Translations under genes and position numbers: made by a program
In this document: one piece after another, positions 38,223-51,400 of the stretch
Layout: every line of letters starts with the position of its first letter
Position numbering within the stretch: the stretch's first letter is position 1
Notes under the pieces: model-generated
The model's database searches: none
What the model was told of the DNA's origin: nothing
The model's input: the letters and a program-made list of their open reading frames with translations, nothing else
From: Maylandia zebra
Taxonomy: Eukaryota; Chordata; Actinopteri; Cichliformes; Cichlidae
NCBI RefSeq assembly: GCF_041146795.1
Contig: NC_135174.1
Location: 6,387,878 to 6,451,877, forward strand
Direction: 5' to 3'
DNA: 64,000 nucleotides

Positions 38223-39435
38223 ACCTGCTTAATGTCTCCCTCATTCCTCTTTGTCCTCTATCTTCCATCCTGCTGGATCTCATTATTTCTCTTACATTAA
38301 CCGGACAGTAGGAGGGCCAGTATGTTCTTTTCCCCCCCCCCCAAGATAATCAATTTTTTTTCATCCTAATCTCCTTCCAGCTCATCTCCATTTTGATCTA
38401 ACCTTAAAGTCATCCAATTGCTTTCCCGCCTCAGCCTGCATTCCTTGTAACGACTCATATATTGTAATCAGCTTCATTCTCTTCAAATGCACCTTTACGT
38501 GATGTAAAGTAGCAAAGAAGAAGTGTTGGTAGCAATTTCTGAGGAAGAACAGATTGTTCAGGCCAAAGTGTTTGGAGTGGTTTTGAGGGCTTTTTGATTA
38601 AAACCTTGTAACCTGATGAGCTATTTTAGTATTTCTTGCCTTGGAAGCCTCCCCAGAATCGTGCAGCAACCTTAACTTCAGCTGTGCTCATGATGTCCTG
38701 TGACTGTCTATAAAACTAGACTCAGATAAATGATAGTAAATACTTTGCTAACCTGTCAAGAGGCGAAATGAACGCAGTATTTTATTTTTCTATTATTTGT
38801 GTGTACAGGCTTTTAATATGTAGACTTAAAAATAACATTATTTTATCAAGAACACTAACCTAAAGAAGAACTAGCTTTTTTAACGAGCGGGTCGCAGGGT
38901 GGCCCTACCTGCTTTGACGCGTTTTGGCCGACGAGCGGACCACAAAGATTAGAGCGGCGTTGAGCCACAGCAGCCAATCCCTGATCCTGGATTAGAGCAG
39001 GGGAGAGGACGGCTGGGCTTTTGGAGGGACCGACTGCCAGGAGGGATTATCTTTATAATGTTGCAAGAGCAAAGCAGTCACCCAATGATGTCACTCCCTA
39101 TTTTATTACGCTTCCAGACGTTAGAGAAGACGCACGGTCAGACTCACCATCAGCCTGCTTTCATCTTCACTGCATTTTTAACATTGTATACACAAACAGA
39201 ACCATCAGTGAACTCTTCTGTTTCTGTGGTCGTGATTATTACTCTTCAGTTTGAGGTCCAATCTGAGTATCTCATCTTCTATTCTTCCTTCCTCTGCGGT
39301 CTCCAATCTATATACTGTATCTGTGGCACATCTGCGGCTGATTCTTTGCACTTTTAGAATGCTATGCATCGGGTTCCTGTATGCTCCGTCATGGCTGTGT
39401 GTAAAATAAAAATAAAGCTCTGTATTTAATTCAAA
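38223..39435 (+). other. wbp2 3' UTR
   Basis: There is no coding potential. Two adjacent AATAAA signals (39405-39410 and 39411-39416) end a plausible 1.2-kb 3' UTR. Confidence 0.7.
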
Positions 39436-41242
39436 CTAATTTATTGAATAATTAACAACTCGAGTAAGAAAACAAGGCATGAGCTCAACTGATGCATGTA
39501 TGCATTGGACTGGATTTTAATAAAGAATTCAGAGTGTCTGTCTTTATTTCAGCAGAGTATTGCTATCATAAGTTTTAATAGTCCACAGTATAGTGCATTA
39601 GCAGTTCTGACAAACATATGCAACAGTCAGCAGGAAGAGTGACAGAAAGTTTTCCCCCAATCATTAGGCCAAAACAGCCAAATGTGCTTTTCCTCAGCTG
39701 TTCCTTATCTTCAGGAAACTTGTGCAAATCCACAGCAGTAACCCACTTTAAATGTGCTAAAAGTTCTCAGCTAAGCTAAGATTTGTAAACCCTCATAATC
39801 TAAAAATCATCTGCCCCAAAATATGCACACACCAGCACAATACATCAGATTCCAGCTCAGCACCGTCAACCGTCGGCACCATTTGTTTGTGCAGTCAAGA
39901 TCAGATCGCAACGTGATAACGCAGCCTTCGATTTTCAGTTGTGTTCTCAGTAGTAGCGCTACAACCTGCAACATTTTTCTTTCACCTACAGTAGCTCACA
40001 TACTTCCGTAGAATGAGCTCAGCATACATGTGAATATTATCAGAAAACACAATGAGGTTTGGACATGTATGAGTACAATATTTACCCTAAACATCTGAGC
40101 CTTGAAATTTTTTTCCCAACCATCCCTTTACATTTGCTGTTTTCATTTGTATGTGGACATATGCTCTGGCACAGGCGGATATTCATCAGTTTCCATCTGA
40201 TACAATTCACTCTGTGTGATGAACATAAAGCTACAAAAGTGGGCCCATTATGCTTTTCTGTCGGTTTGTGTCTTGGTAACCCCGACCTCAAGTTTCCTGA
40301 AAATATGAATGAGATAACTTCCGAGTGAAGTCACTGAAGATATTCAAATTGATACAATAGGTGAATCTACTAATATGATGCTTTAATTGAACTTTAAAAA
40401 TAAAGTCAGGACAATATCGAATTTCACCTTTGCTAAAAAGAATCATAAATTTCCCTTAGAGTCAATTCATGTTTTTCAAATGGAATGAGTGTAACAGGTC
40501 CTCGCCAACCTATAGGAAACTTCTCATGTAGCCTGAAGTGCATTTCTTTAGGGCAGAATCAAAAATACTCAAATCTGACATGTGTAAGACCGTGTGTTCA
40601 AGTTGTCCTCCTGTGCTGGCACAGAAACAACACAGTATTACTGATGCATTCACCTCCACCTCAGTAGGTATCTTTTCACTAATCACACAGCATATATTGT
40701 AATGCTATTTTGGAAAAAAGAACATTTGTTTCAACAAGGGTGTGTGCCCTAATTAAAGACATAATCCAGCATGTATGCAGAGTTCAGTGTCTCATGAGGA
40801 GACACTTGTTTCTAAGCTTTAGGTAATGAAAGCTCAAAAGTGTGACCCACTGAAATGTAACTGTTTTTTTCCTACCTGAAATAGGACACATGAACATTAT
40901 TTATCACATGTTAAAAAAAATGAATTAGTGTGAACTAAAACTGCAAATCGTTTTAAAAGCCCCTTACGTATGCATATAAACGGTTTCCTTAGCAACATTG
41001 TGGTAAGTGACAATGCAAAACCAAATGGCAAACATGTTAGAGGAAAGAAAATCCCAGTAAGTCAGTTCTTCTACTAAAAACAATGCAGGAAGGCAGTCGT
41101 CCCAGAAGAGAAAAGTGAATTTAAAAGAAGCTCCTAGATTGTTTGGAGGCGGGGGGAGGGGGTTCTTTATGTCAAGTCAGATTGTGGCCATGATTCATAG
41201 TATTCCTAGAATTCCACTTGTTCCCCTCTTCTACAAGTCCGC
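39436..41242. other. wbp2/trim65 convergent intergenic region
   Basis: This contains the presumed trim65 3' UTR (minus strand) and AT-rich sequence. No gene, RNA gene or intact repeat was recognised. Confidence 0.5.
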
Positions 41243-44200
41243 TCATGAAGAGCAGAGGGTGATGCTGACCCCCTCTCCTATCCAGCAGGCGGGAAACAGC
41301 TCCTGGGTGAAGGCACAGTGGAAGGCGTGCAGCCTTGTCTGGCCGGCTCCGTAGTAGGTAAGCGTACCCGCCTCGTAGTCCAGCAGCATGCCGATGCGGC
41401 TGTGATGGGAGTTGCCGGGGATGGTCTCCCGCCGGCCGTTGTGCCAGGCGCTGAGCTGGTGCTCGTCCAGTTGCAGGCTCCAGGACAGTTCATTCATTCC
41501 CACCATGCATCTCTTGCCCTTTTCCTTCCTGGGGATGCTCTCGTAGGTTACCTGGGGAGGAAGATGCGCAGAACAAGTGAAACATTAGCATCCTGTGGTC
41601 ATTTCTCTGGGAACAATGAATCCCTGTATAACACATAAGGAAAATCTGTTGAAACATTCTCGACTGATCAGACAGAGTGGATCTACTATTGAGCAGGTTC
41701 ATGTAACATGTGTGGGTCACAAGTTAGGTTCCTGAGCTTGTTACATGCCGATTTCCACCTGTTGTGGACTGAATACGTGCAGCTACAATCTGCATGGAAT
41801 CATTAGTTCTGATGACCTCTACATACATATCAACGATTTATTCGGCAGGACCTAGAATGTTCCCGTTAGCGACCCTCTACAAAGCAATGTGTCACAAAGC
41901 CACAGCCTACACAGCATTATGATATCCTTACCCCGAGGTAGGCCCAAGGCTTGGACACCTCCAGTTCCCAGTAGTGCTGTCCGTGTTTGAATCCCTGAAA
42001 GCACAGCACCTGCCAGGTGTGATCAAAGCGGGCTTCATGAGCGGGGACAGCGCGTGGCCCTGATGTCAAGTGCTCAGCCCTGCGGTTCTCCTGGGAAAGA
42101 ACTAGATGCCCATTGGCTGTCCGTGGGTCAAAAGTCAGAGAGCATCGGTCTGTAAGAAGGAAGAAAATGAATCAGGCAGATTAAAGCTGGAACAGTGATC
42201 TAGAAAAGTTTTAGAGGTCCTTAGTTATAAAATGTCTCTTAGAACTCACAAGCACTGAGGCCCTCCTTCCCAACAGGGTGGCACGGAGCAGCGGGGCTGG
42301 GAACCACAGCGAGTACTGGCCTCTTGTCCTGAGGAGAACCTGGAAACCAAAGACAATGCATGAGAACACATGAGGACCGTCTGAAGGCGGATCGAGCTAA
42401 CATGCTTCATCTTTCCTAGTGACAGGTCACCTTCTCTGTCATGACCCACAGCGGTGGTCACAGCTTTCTCCAGGTCCTCAGACACCAGCTTAGACACTCG
42501 GGAGAGGATGTCGGTGACGCCGTTTAATCGATCCTGCAGGGTCGAAGTCACATCTGTGGAAATATCCTTGAAGCGCGGGACTTCTACGTGCGATGATTCC
42601 TGTGAAGAAGCGGGTTTCAGGCAGTGCTTTAACGAATAGGCAAAAGTTTCAATGTCTGATTAATTACTTTGGTTTGACCTTACAGCTGAAACAGTGAGTT
42701 TAAGCTGCTTCTGCAATTGTTAAATGAAATAAAAACTCAATTCTAATGACAATTCAAAATCACCTGCCATTCATTACATTATGACATGTGTCTGGATCCT
42801 CTACAGTGTGCTCCTAGAATTTGTGGTTAATAGGTTTCAGGCATCGTTTCTGTTAAACGGTGTAATTATTGCCCTAGCTGGCTCAAATAATGCCTCTACT
42901 TGTCTGGCCCACACACTGTCGATATGTAAAAGACGCCATTGTGATGTTTCCCACTGGTCAGGAAAGCATTGCTGTGAAGCTGAGAGTTGGAATATTTTCT
43001 CAGTGCCTTTCAAACCAGACAGATCGAGCGCAAAGGGGAGACTATAACTTACAAAATAAGTATCATGCTGCATTCACTGGCCTGGAACTAAAATCTGACA
43101 AAATAAACTTATGTGGAAAGTTCTTAATGAGATAACAAATAAAGTAAACATTAATTTTCCAAGATGTCTCTTGTGACACTCAATGTTCTTTTTACGTGGC
43201 TCATAGGAAAGGCGTGACAAGGCCTGGGCCGCAACTCTGATAAACTTTGTAGTCGAAAGAAGCGAAACACTGAGGTTTTCTGTGATTGAGCAGATACCAG
43301 CCTCGTGTTGTTTAATTAAGCCCACATTTCGTTATTTAAAAAAAATGCTTGTGCAGCCATCCAGCAGTAGGAAGCTTGCTGAAAGCTCTACGCATCCACT
43401 TGTGCATGTTACATGAAACAGCAACCTGCACATACTTACCTTTGTAAACTACTGGGACTATAAAATGAACCAAAATAAAAAACCAGATCCTCCCCTTCCC
43501 AAATGTGTAAAGGCAAGGGATACAAACCCTGATGAGGTCAGTATCAGGGAGGTCATGTAGTGCCGCAATTTGGTCTTGGCGCTCTCTGAGCAGGCGGGAT
43601 TGCTCGCTGAGTTCGGTTAGCCGCGCCTCTGCCTCCGCGAGGGCTGCCTGCTTTTCCACCTCAATAAAAAGCACTGTTGCCTCCTGCTTCTCGGACAGGA
43701 TTTTCATCAGGTTAGAAAACTTGGCGTTCACCCAGGCTGACGTCTGCTCAAGAGTTACCTGTTAATTTAAAATATGCTGTGTAAAATAGTTGCTTGGGTT
43801 CATTTGGGCACACGCTTTCGATTTCTTTTATACTTAAAAGCCTCCTTTTGCGAAGCATTTACAAAGGCTTAAAGTGAGAGTTTACCTTAGCTTGATTGAT
43901 ATTCTCAGTCAAGTCATTTATACTTTTCTGCGTCTCTTCAAGCAGTTTCCCCACGTCTGTATTCTTCCTTTCCAGCAGCAGCTGTAATGAAAACATATCA
44001 AGTCAAGAAAAAAATCATTTATTCTTTCACAGTCATACAAATATGTGATAATCATCATCTATAATCCACTCCCAGTTTTAAATCTGCAGAGGCTTTGTGT
44101 TTGTATACCTCTTGAGTTTCCCTTTCTTCCTCCAATATGACCCTTTCGTGGTTCATGCACTCTGACTTTTCACATTCGTTGCACACAGACCTTTTGTCCT

Positions 44201-44558
44201 GCCTGCAGTAATAAACCAAAGGCTTTTTATGGCGCTCGCACAGCAGCATGGCTCTGGCCCCTTCACCTCCTCTCACCAGAGCATCCCTACATGAGGGGCC
44301 AGCGCTGTTTGCAGTCTCTGCCAGGACCGACAAGGACACATTACGCCTCAAGACAGGTCTAATTTTGAACTCCTCATTGCAGATGGGGCACTGAGGGCCA
44401 ATGTCAGACTGGCTCTTAATGTCCCAGTGCTTGCTGATGCAGCTTTTACAGAAGGTGTGACCGCAGGGGATGGTTACAGGATACCGGAAGAACTCCAGGC
44501 AAATGGAACAGTTTAGGTTTGCATTCTGAGACTCCATCTCTGAAGACATGGCAGACAT
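41243..44558 (-). CDS. trim65: TRIM65-type RING/B-box/coiled-coil/SPRY E3 ubiquitin ligase, complete (7 coding exons, 520 aa)
   Basis: Exons, 5' to 3': 44109-44558, 43886-43981, 43528-43758, 42431-42599, 42250-42339, 41932-42149, 41243-41551; 1563 nt in frame. The start is MSAMSSEMESQ, just inside a 3' splice site (CTACAG at about 44561), so a 5' UTR exon lies upstream. The RING is at about residues 16-58 (CSICLEFFRYPVTIPCGHTF, CPICNEEF), the B-box at about 100-135 (CERHKKPLVYYC, CNECEKSECMNHE), then a coiled coil and a C-terminal PRY-SPRY (LTFDPRTANGHL, HYWELEVSKPWAYLGV, LSAWHNGRRETI, ITLCSS). In mammals TRIM65 ubiquitinates MDA5 and TNRC6 in antiviral and miRNA pathways. TRIM47 is the alternative; the C-terminus and the neighbour mrpl38 favour TRIM65. 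Confidence 0.85.
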
Positions 44559-45403
44559 CTCTGTAGAGGGAAACAAAAAAGGCTGAGGTTAACCATAATA
44601 TGACACCTTTCGAGACAAACAACTTCATTTCGTTTTTTTAAAGAAAACAATTTTATTTTTGGGCAGGAAAATATTCTTTATGAACTGGCTTAACATTTAT
44701 AGGGAAAAATAACAGGCGAGCAGGAAGGCAGCAGTCCCAGATTCTAATGTCAGCTACCACACAAGTGAACGGAAAAGCTAATGTTAGCCAGCGTTAGCAT
44801 GCTTTCAAGTCATTCAACGTTAGCGCGGACTGTTACAAACAAATACTCGTCAACATATTAAAATGGTCAAAAGATATCTTAAAACAGAGCACCATTACAC
44901 ACTCACCAGCAAGATGCTGTACCAAAAAAAATAATTCTTACCACGTAAACAGATAGATTCATGCAGAACACTGTATGAATATCGCTAGATGAAGCGTTCC
45001 GGATGACGTATGACGCAAAAAGGGACGCCTTCACGTGCTTTCGAGAAACCAATGAAATTAAAAAAAGACCCATATATTTTGTATTTTGTATGCTATGAGA
45101 CAAACTGTAACACTGTTCCGCTGTGAAGTTGCGAGGGCAATACTACTTAATTTATGTCAATCGTTTGCTTTATTTTGCTTTAATTAATGTAGAATAGATA
45201 TTTACTGAAACATTCGCCTCAAAAATCCTTACATAATTTTTTACATAATATACATAATTTTTTTATGTATTAAATTTTAATGTTATAATGTATATGACTG
45301 CATAATTCAGTTTTAAGTGTCTTCTTTTCTTTTTTCCCTCTCGGCCACCGTATTCTGTTTAAAAAAAAGAAAAAAAAGTAGGGGCGGGGAAAGTCATTCC
45401 AAG
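44559..45403. promoter_or_regulatory. Shared divergent promoter region of trim65 (-) and mrpl38 (+)
   Basis: The two start codons are 845 bases apart and point away from each other. The stretch holds the trim65 5' UTR exon or intron and both core promoters. A TGACG-type half-site lies near 45003-45011. There is no other gene. Confidence 0.55.
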
Positions 45404-45411
45404 ATGGCGCT
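45399..45411 (+). promoter_or_regulatory. YY1-like motif overlapping the mrpl38 start codon
   Basis: CCAAGATGGCGCT matches the YY1 consensus (AAGATGGCGGC) except near its 3' end, and its ATG is the initiator. This placement is common in genes for ribosomal, mitoribosomal and mitochondrial proteins and links their expression to YY1. Confidence 0.6.
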
Positions 45412-48400
45412 GCGCACAGTATGTGCTGCTGCTTTACGGACCGGGACAGATTTAGGGGTCAATAATGCGAGGGCATTTGTCACGACAGGTATGGAGTCCA
45501 TCTGTATTTGGCAATTTTTAAAATACTTCCTGAACGTCTTGAATATAGAAAATATTTCGGTAGGTTATATTAGTTGCAGCAGAGCCCTGATGCACGCTGT
45601 CCCCTTACAGACATGGTAGAAATCTCATAAACAAATGTGACGAATAAATTTGGTCAAGCTAAACATTGATCAGGAAAACAACTGAGGTGTTGTAAGAGTG
45701 TCAACACATTTAATGCTAAACGGCTCATACATCAGTTACATTATTTTCTGGAAATTAGCTGCTACTGTTTTTTTCTTCTTCTTAATTTTGAACTGCAAAG
45801 TGTATGCTGTGCCATTATCCAGTGACTAATATAGTTATCAGTAAATACTCACAGCCATAGTTATAAAGGTGCAAAGATATCTGCCTTAGAATAAACAGGT
45901 AAAGTACGAGACAGTGAACTCATCACTCGCTGACAGTTGACTCGGAGTGCAAAATGTCCTCTGCACATTTCCATTTGTTTTGCAGTTTTCAGTCATGCTG
46001 TAAAACCAGCAACAAGCTGATAAATAACACAAAGAGAAATGAGGGGTGCTCTTCCTCCAAAGTCTGACTCGCCCACAGGCACTACACTGCCCAGTTAATT
46101 AACTTGATCCTCACTTTTCATGACATTTGTCTGATCCTCTGCCAAGACCCTAAAGGCATTGTTTTCAATTTTAAAGAAGGGGATTTGAATGCATGCTCTT
46201 GTTCTTTCTCTCCACCACATTTCCTCACATTTGGCCCATAATTTTTACGTAGCCTTGCTTACAAAGTAGAAAGGCGCTGAGGATGCAATGCCTACATCTG
46301 TGTACTTCACAGATGTAGGCAAAGTCATCCGCGTGGTATCAAAATGTAATGGATTCTTCCACCTCCCCACTCAGATTTGGGAAATCAGTAGCTTTGACAA
46401 TCAAAAGGCACAGAAACATACTTTGGTGCAGAATGAATACAAATTAGGTGAAATAGAACAGCGCAGCAGCTGGAAAAGTAAATGTGAATCACCATCTATG
46501 ATCACTATTGTACACTATCACTTTACCATTTAAAGATGTAGCATTTTCAAAAGCGATGTGTCTAACTGTTTGGGATGTTTCCAGCATTCCTCTGCAAACG
46601 GGTTCCTCCTTTGGGCCCGATGCCAAATGAAGAGATTGATGTTAAAAACCTGGCGTCGGTAGAGAAGTATCGCAGCTACAATCGTTACTTCAGGCAAGCG
46701 GCGGAGGCGAGGAACAAGGACGTATGGTGGAAGACTTACAGGAGCTACGTGGAAAACGCTGACCCTGAGCATGGTGAGATGATGGAGTGAACATCGGGGC
46801 AATGTGATGTCTTGTAAATGTCATTTTTTTAATGGTAAAAACTCCAGATAGCACGAAAGAATTCTGTTGTGTTTGAAGGCGCAGAGCGAGTGGACATCGG
46901 ACTGCCCTACTATCAACCCTGCAGGACCAAAGAAGTAAAGAAGAAGAGGCAGGTGATGAAGGAGAACAAGAAGAACGTCGAGCTGGAGCGGGCGTCTCGT
47001 CTGCGCACGTGTAAGCTTACATCAGTTTCTAACGAATTCTCCTGTCGCTCTGTTTTGGTACCCTGTGGTAACAGGTTCCTTGTTGTCCACCAGTTAAGAT
47101 CCCTCTGGATCAAGTGCAGGAAACTTGGGAGAAGACAACCGGGCCGTTTCATGTTAAAAGACTTGCGGACCACTATGGGGTCTTCAGAGATCTCTTCCCC
47201 ATGGCTTATTTTCTACCTCAGGTTACACTCAAGGTCTGCTACAGCCAGGATAACGGCACTCATGTGCACTATGGGAATCAACTGACACCCACTGAGGTAC
47301 GTTAAGAGATTTTGATTCTATGTCCCCCCACACCTTTTATAAATCTTCTTGCATCATGTTCTTTCTGTTCTTTGTGGTCCTCCAGGCAGCGACGGCACCA
47401 CAGATCAGCTTCAATGCAGAGGAGGGCTCCCTGTGGACCCTCCTGCTTACCTGTCCAGGTACACACAAAATGATCAGTGGACAGTCCTAAGAATGACTGG
47501 CTGTCTTTTAATACGTTTAAAAGTGAATCCACACAAGTAACTGAAGGATTCTTTACTTTTGCAGACTGTCCAAATTAAGTACAATTTTTTCCCCCCCTCA
47601 GATGAGCATCTTCAAGATAACGAGGCAGAATACATCCACTGGCTTGTGTGAGTAGTCTCATACCAGTCAAATAAGCTTTAAAACTATATGCTGACCATGT
47701 TGTGTTTATGCTGAGGTTCAAAAGTGCAATCAGATAATTCCTAAGTCAACAAGATCAATTTACTGATCTAATTTTCCAAAGTATAAGGTTTCCCACTAAA
47801 TCTGAGCATCCAGTTTCACAAAACATATGGTAAATGGTAAATGGCCTGTATTTATATAGCGCTTTACTAGTCCCCATGTACCCCAAAGAGCTTTACATAT
47901 CCAGTCATCCACCCATTCACACACACATTCACACACTGGTGATGGCAGCTACATTGTAGCCACAGCCACCCTGGGGCGCACTGTTTAACTGTGTGAGCTT
48001 CATGGTGCAGACTGCTGCATTTACAGAGCTTTGTCTCACAGGAGTAAGATTTAGATGTCAAAACTAGTTTATAATCAAAGTACATAATTTCCATATTGAT
48101 TATTAAATGATTCTGATTCTGATCAGTGTAGTAAGTACAGTTTCTGTGTAAAAAGAGACATCTTGTGGCCAACTGAGGATACAACTCCTGCACAACCCCT
48201 TCAGCAAGAGAATCTGGTGGCTGTGTTCTGCTGTGGGAGCAGGGTTTTCATCCTCTTACACTAGTATTTTCCACATGTATTGGTCTGCTTGAGGACACAG
48301 TCAAATTGGTACGTGTTTGTTCTGCGTAATCAGTTTTATCCTGCAAATAAACCTTTCTGTGTTTACTTGAGTGGTCTCTGTCAGGACTGAGGAACACTCA

Positions 48401-51400
48401 ATAATAAGGTGTGACACCTGTGAGAGATTTTGAAACTGCTTTCTACCAACAGAAACCAAACACCAAATGATGGAGTGACTTTTGAAAGAATTGTGTTCCA
48501 TCGCTGCGGTAGACTTTCAGAGATTTAAAAAAAAAAAAAAATCTGTGCCAAAGGTCACACACAGGTGGTGCTCAGACTGAGGCTCATAAGGTGGAGCTGG
48601 TGACAAACTAATAAATAGGGCATTTGTTTGCTCCCCAGCAAGGCGAACCCTAAAAAGGAAATGGAATAAAACAGAGCTTTGTTCTCTGCTCTTAACTTGA
48701 AGTGTAAGATGTTTTGATTGGTCAGATCATCTGGATGAGCACTAAAAAACTTACAGTCCATTCACTTTATGCTGGCTGGCTTACTGTCATTGATTTCTCA
48801 CTTCAAGTTTAAATCTAAGCTAAATAAACCTCGTTTCGAGTTATTCATGGATTCCTCGAATGATCCATGTCTCTGCAGGGGGAACATACCGGGCTCAGCA
48901 GTCCAGGCTGGTGAGGAGCTGTGTCACTACCTGCCACCCTTCCCTGCCAGAGGAACAGGCTTCCATCGCTATATTTACGTGCTCTTCAAGCAGGATGGGC
49001 CCATCAACTTCCAGGAAAACATCAGGCCCTCGCCATGGTGAGTAGTACACTAATCAGAGTGGTGGATGATGTATTCTTTTTGGATGGAGTTACAACAATA
49101 ACAAAGTCCATCCCAACAGCAAGTTACAGCAAGATACCTGTGACTAGGAAATGTGTTGTGCTCAGTAGGTAAGAATAACACTAATCTCAGTGTAGCATTA
49201 GCAACTGCCTCCCGAACCACCCAAACCTGGCATATATGTGCGGTTGTAGTGATGGATATACTACAACATATACTAAACACAATTCAAATTTAGAGGTCAT
49301 TTTATGCGCGAGTAACCCATGTGAGCCAAACTCTCAGGCTGGTTGCTATAAACACTCTGCTACATTGAGTTTTTCTACTCTTGACTCTAAAATGTCATTA
49401 AGTGTTGAGATACAGTGGGGCAAAAAAGTATTTAGTCAGTCACCGATTGTGCAAGTTCCCCCACTTAAAATGATGACAGAGGTCAGTAATTTGCACCAGA
49501 GGTACACTTCAACTGTGAGAGACAGAATGTGAAAAAAAAATCCATGAATCCACATGGTAGGATTTGTAAAGAATTTATTTGTAAATCAGGGTGGAAAATA
49601 AGTATTTGGTCACCTCAAACAAGGAAAATCTCTGGCTCTCACAGACCTGTAATGTCTTCTGTAAGACGCTTTTCTGTCCCCCACTCGTTACCTGTATGAA
49701 TGGCACCTGTTTGAACTCATCATCTGTATAAAAGACACCTGTCCACAGCCTCAAACAGTCAGACTCCAAACTCCGCCATGGCCAAGACCAAAGAGCTTTC
49801 GAAGGACACCAGGAAAAGTATTGTAGACCTGCACCAGACTGGGAAGAGTGAATCTACAATAGGCAAGCAGCTTGGTGTGAAAAAATCAACTGTGGGAGCA
49901 ATCATCAGAAAATGGAAGACATACAAGACTACTGATAATCTCCCTCCATCTGGGGCTCCACGCAAGATCTCATCCCGTGGGGTCAAAATGATCATGAGAA
50001 CGGTGAGCAAAGATCCCAGAACCACACGGGGGGACCTGGTGAATGACCTGCAGAGAGCTGGGACCAAAGTAACAAAGGTCACCATCAGTAACACACTACA
50101 ACGGCAGGGAATCAAATCCCGCAGTGCCAGACGTGTTCCTCTGCTGAAGCCAGTGCATGTCCAGGCCCGTCTGAAGTTTGCCAGAGAGCACATGGATGAT
50201 ACAGCAGAGGATTGGGAGAATGTCATGTGGTCAGATGAAACCAAAGTAGAACTTTTTGGTATAAACTCAACTCGTCGTGTTTGGAGGACGAAGAATACTG
50301 AGTTGCATCCCAAGAACACCATACCTACTGTGAAGCATGGGGGTGGAAACATCATGCTATGGGGCCGTTTTTCTGCCAAGGGGACAGGACGACTGATCCG
50401 TGTTAAGGACAGAATGAATGGGGCCATGTATCGTGAGATTTTGAGCCAAAACCTCCTTCCATCAGTGAGAACTTTGAAGATGAAACGAGGCTGGGTCTTC
50501 CAACATGACAATGATCCAAAACACACCGCCCGGGCAACAAAGGAGTGGCTCCGTAAGAAGCATTTGAAAGTCCTGGAGTGGCCTAGCCAGTCTCCAGACC
50601 TCAACCCCATAGAAAATCTGTGGCGGGAGTTGAAAGTCCGTGTTGCTCAGCGACAGCCCCAAAACATCACTGCTCTCGAGAAGATCTGCATGGAGGAATG
50701 GGCCAAAATACCAGCTACTGTGTGTGCAAACCTGGTAAAGACCTATAGTAAACGTTTGACCTCTGTTATTGCCAACAAAGGTTATGTTACAAAGTATTGA
50801 GTTGTATTTTTGTTATTGACCAAATACTTATTTTCCACCCCGATTTACGAATAAATTCTTTACAAATCCTACCATGTGGATTCATGGATTTTTTTTTCAC
50901 ATTCTGTCTCTCACAGTTGAAGTGTACCTCTGGTGCAAATTACTGACCTCTGTCATCATTTTAGGTGGGGGAACTTGCACAATCGGTGGCTGACTAAATA
51001 CTTTTTTGCCCCACTGTACCATATAGATAACATGGTGATCTCAGACACATAGCAGAGGACGGAAATTTAAAAGCAAAACTTGTGTTTCTGTGGGGCAACC
51101 ACCATGTGGATGAATGGATAGATAGAGATACAGATCTCTCTGTAAAATACTAGCATCGCACAATCACTATATAGGACCTGAATTATGACGTGTTATTGCA
51201 GACCACAAATGCTGGAAAAAAAAAACTCTGCCATATTAAATATGCTTCAGACAAGTGGCTGATGCTCCTAGTATACCACAAACCTTAATAAATAAAATCA
51301 ATTGTCTTGACATGTTGACTTTAGCTCGATTTAGCACAAATACTCTAAACACCTCCTGGATTAAAAAATGTATTGAGTGGGGACATAACTGTTAATCCTG

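Noticed and set aside
49759-50610. 283-aa open frame antisense to the Tc1 transposase
   Set aside because: Shadow of the real transposase frame; no motifs of its own.
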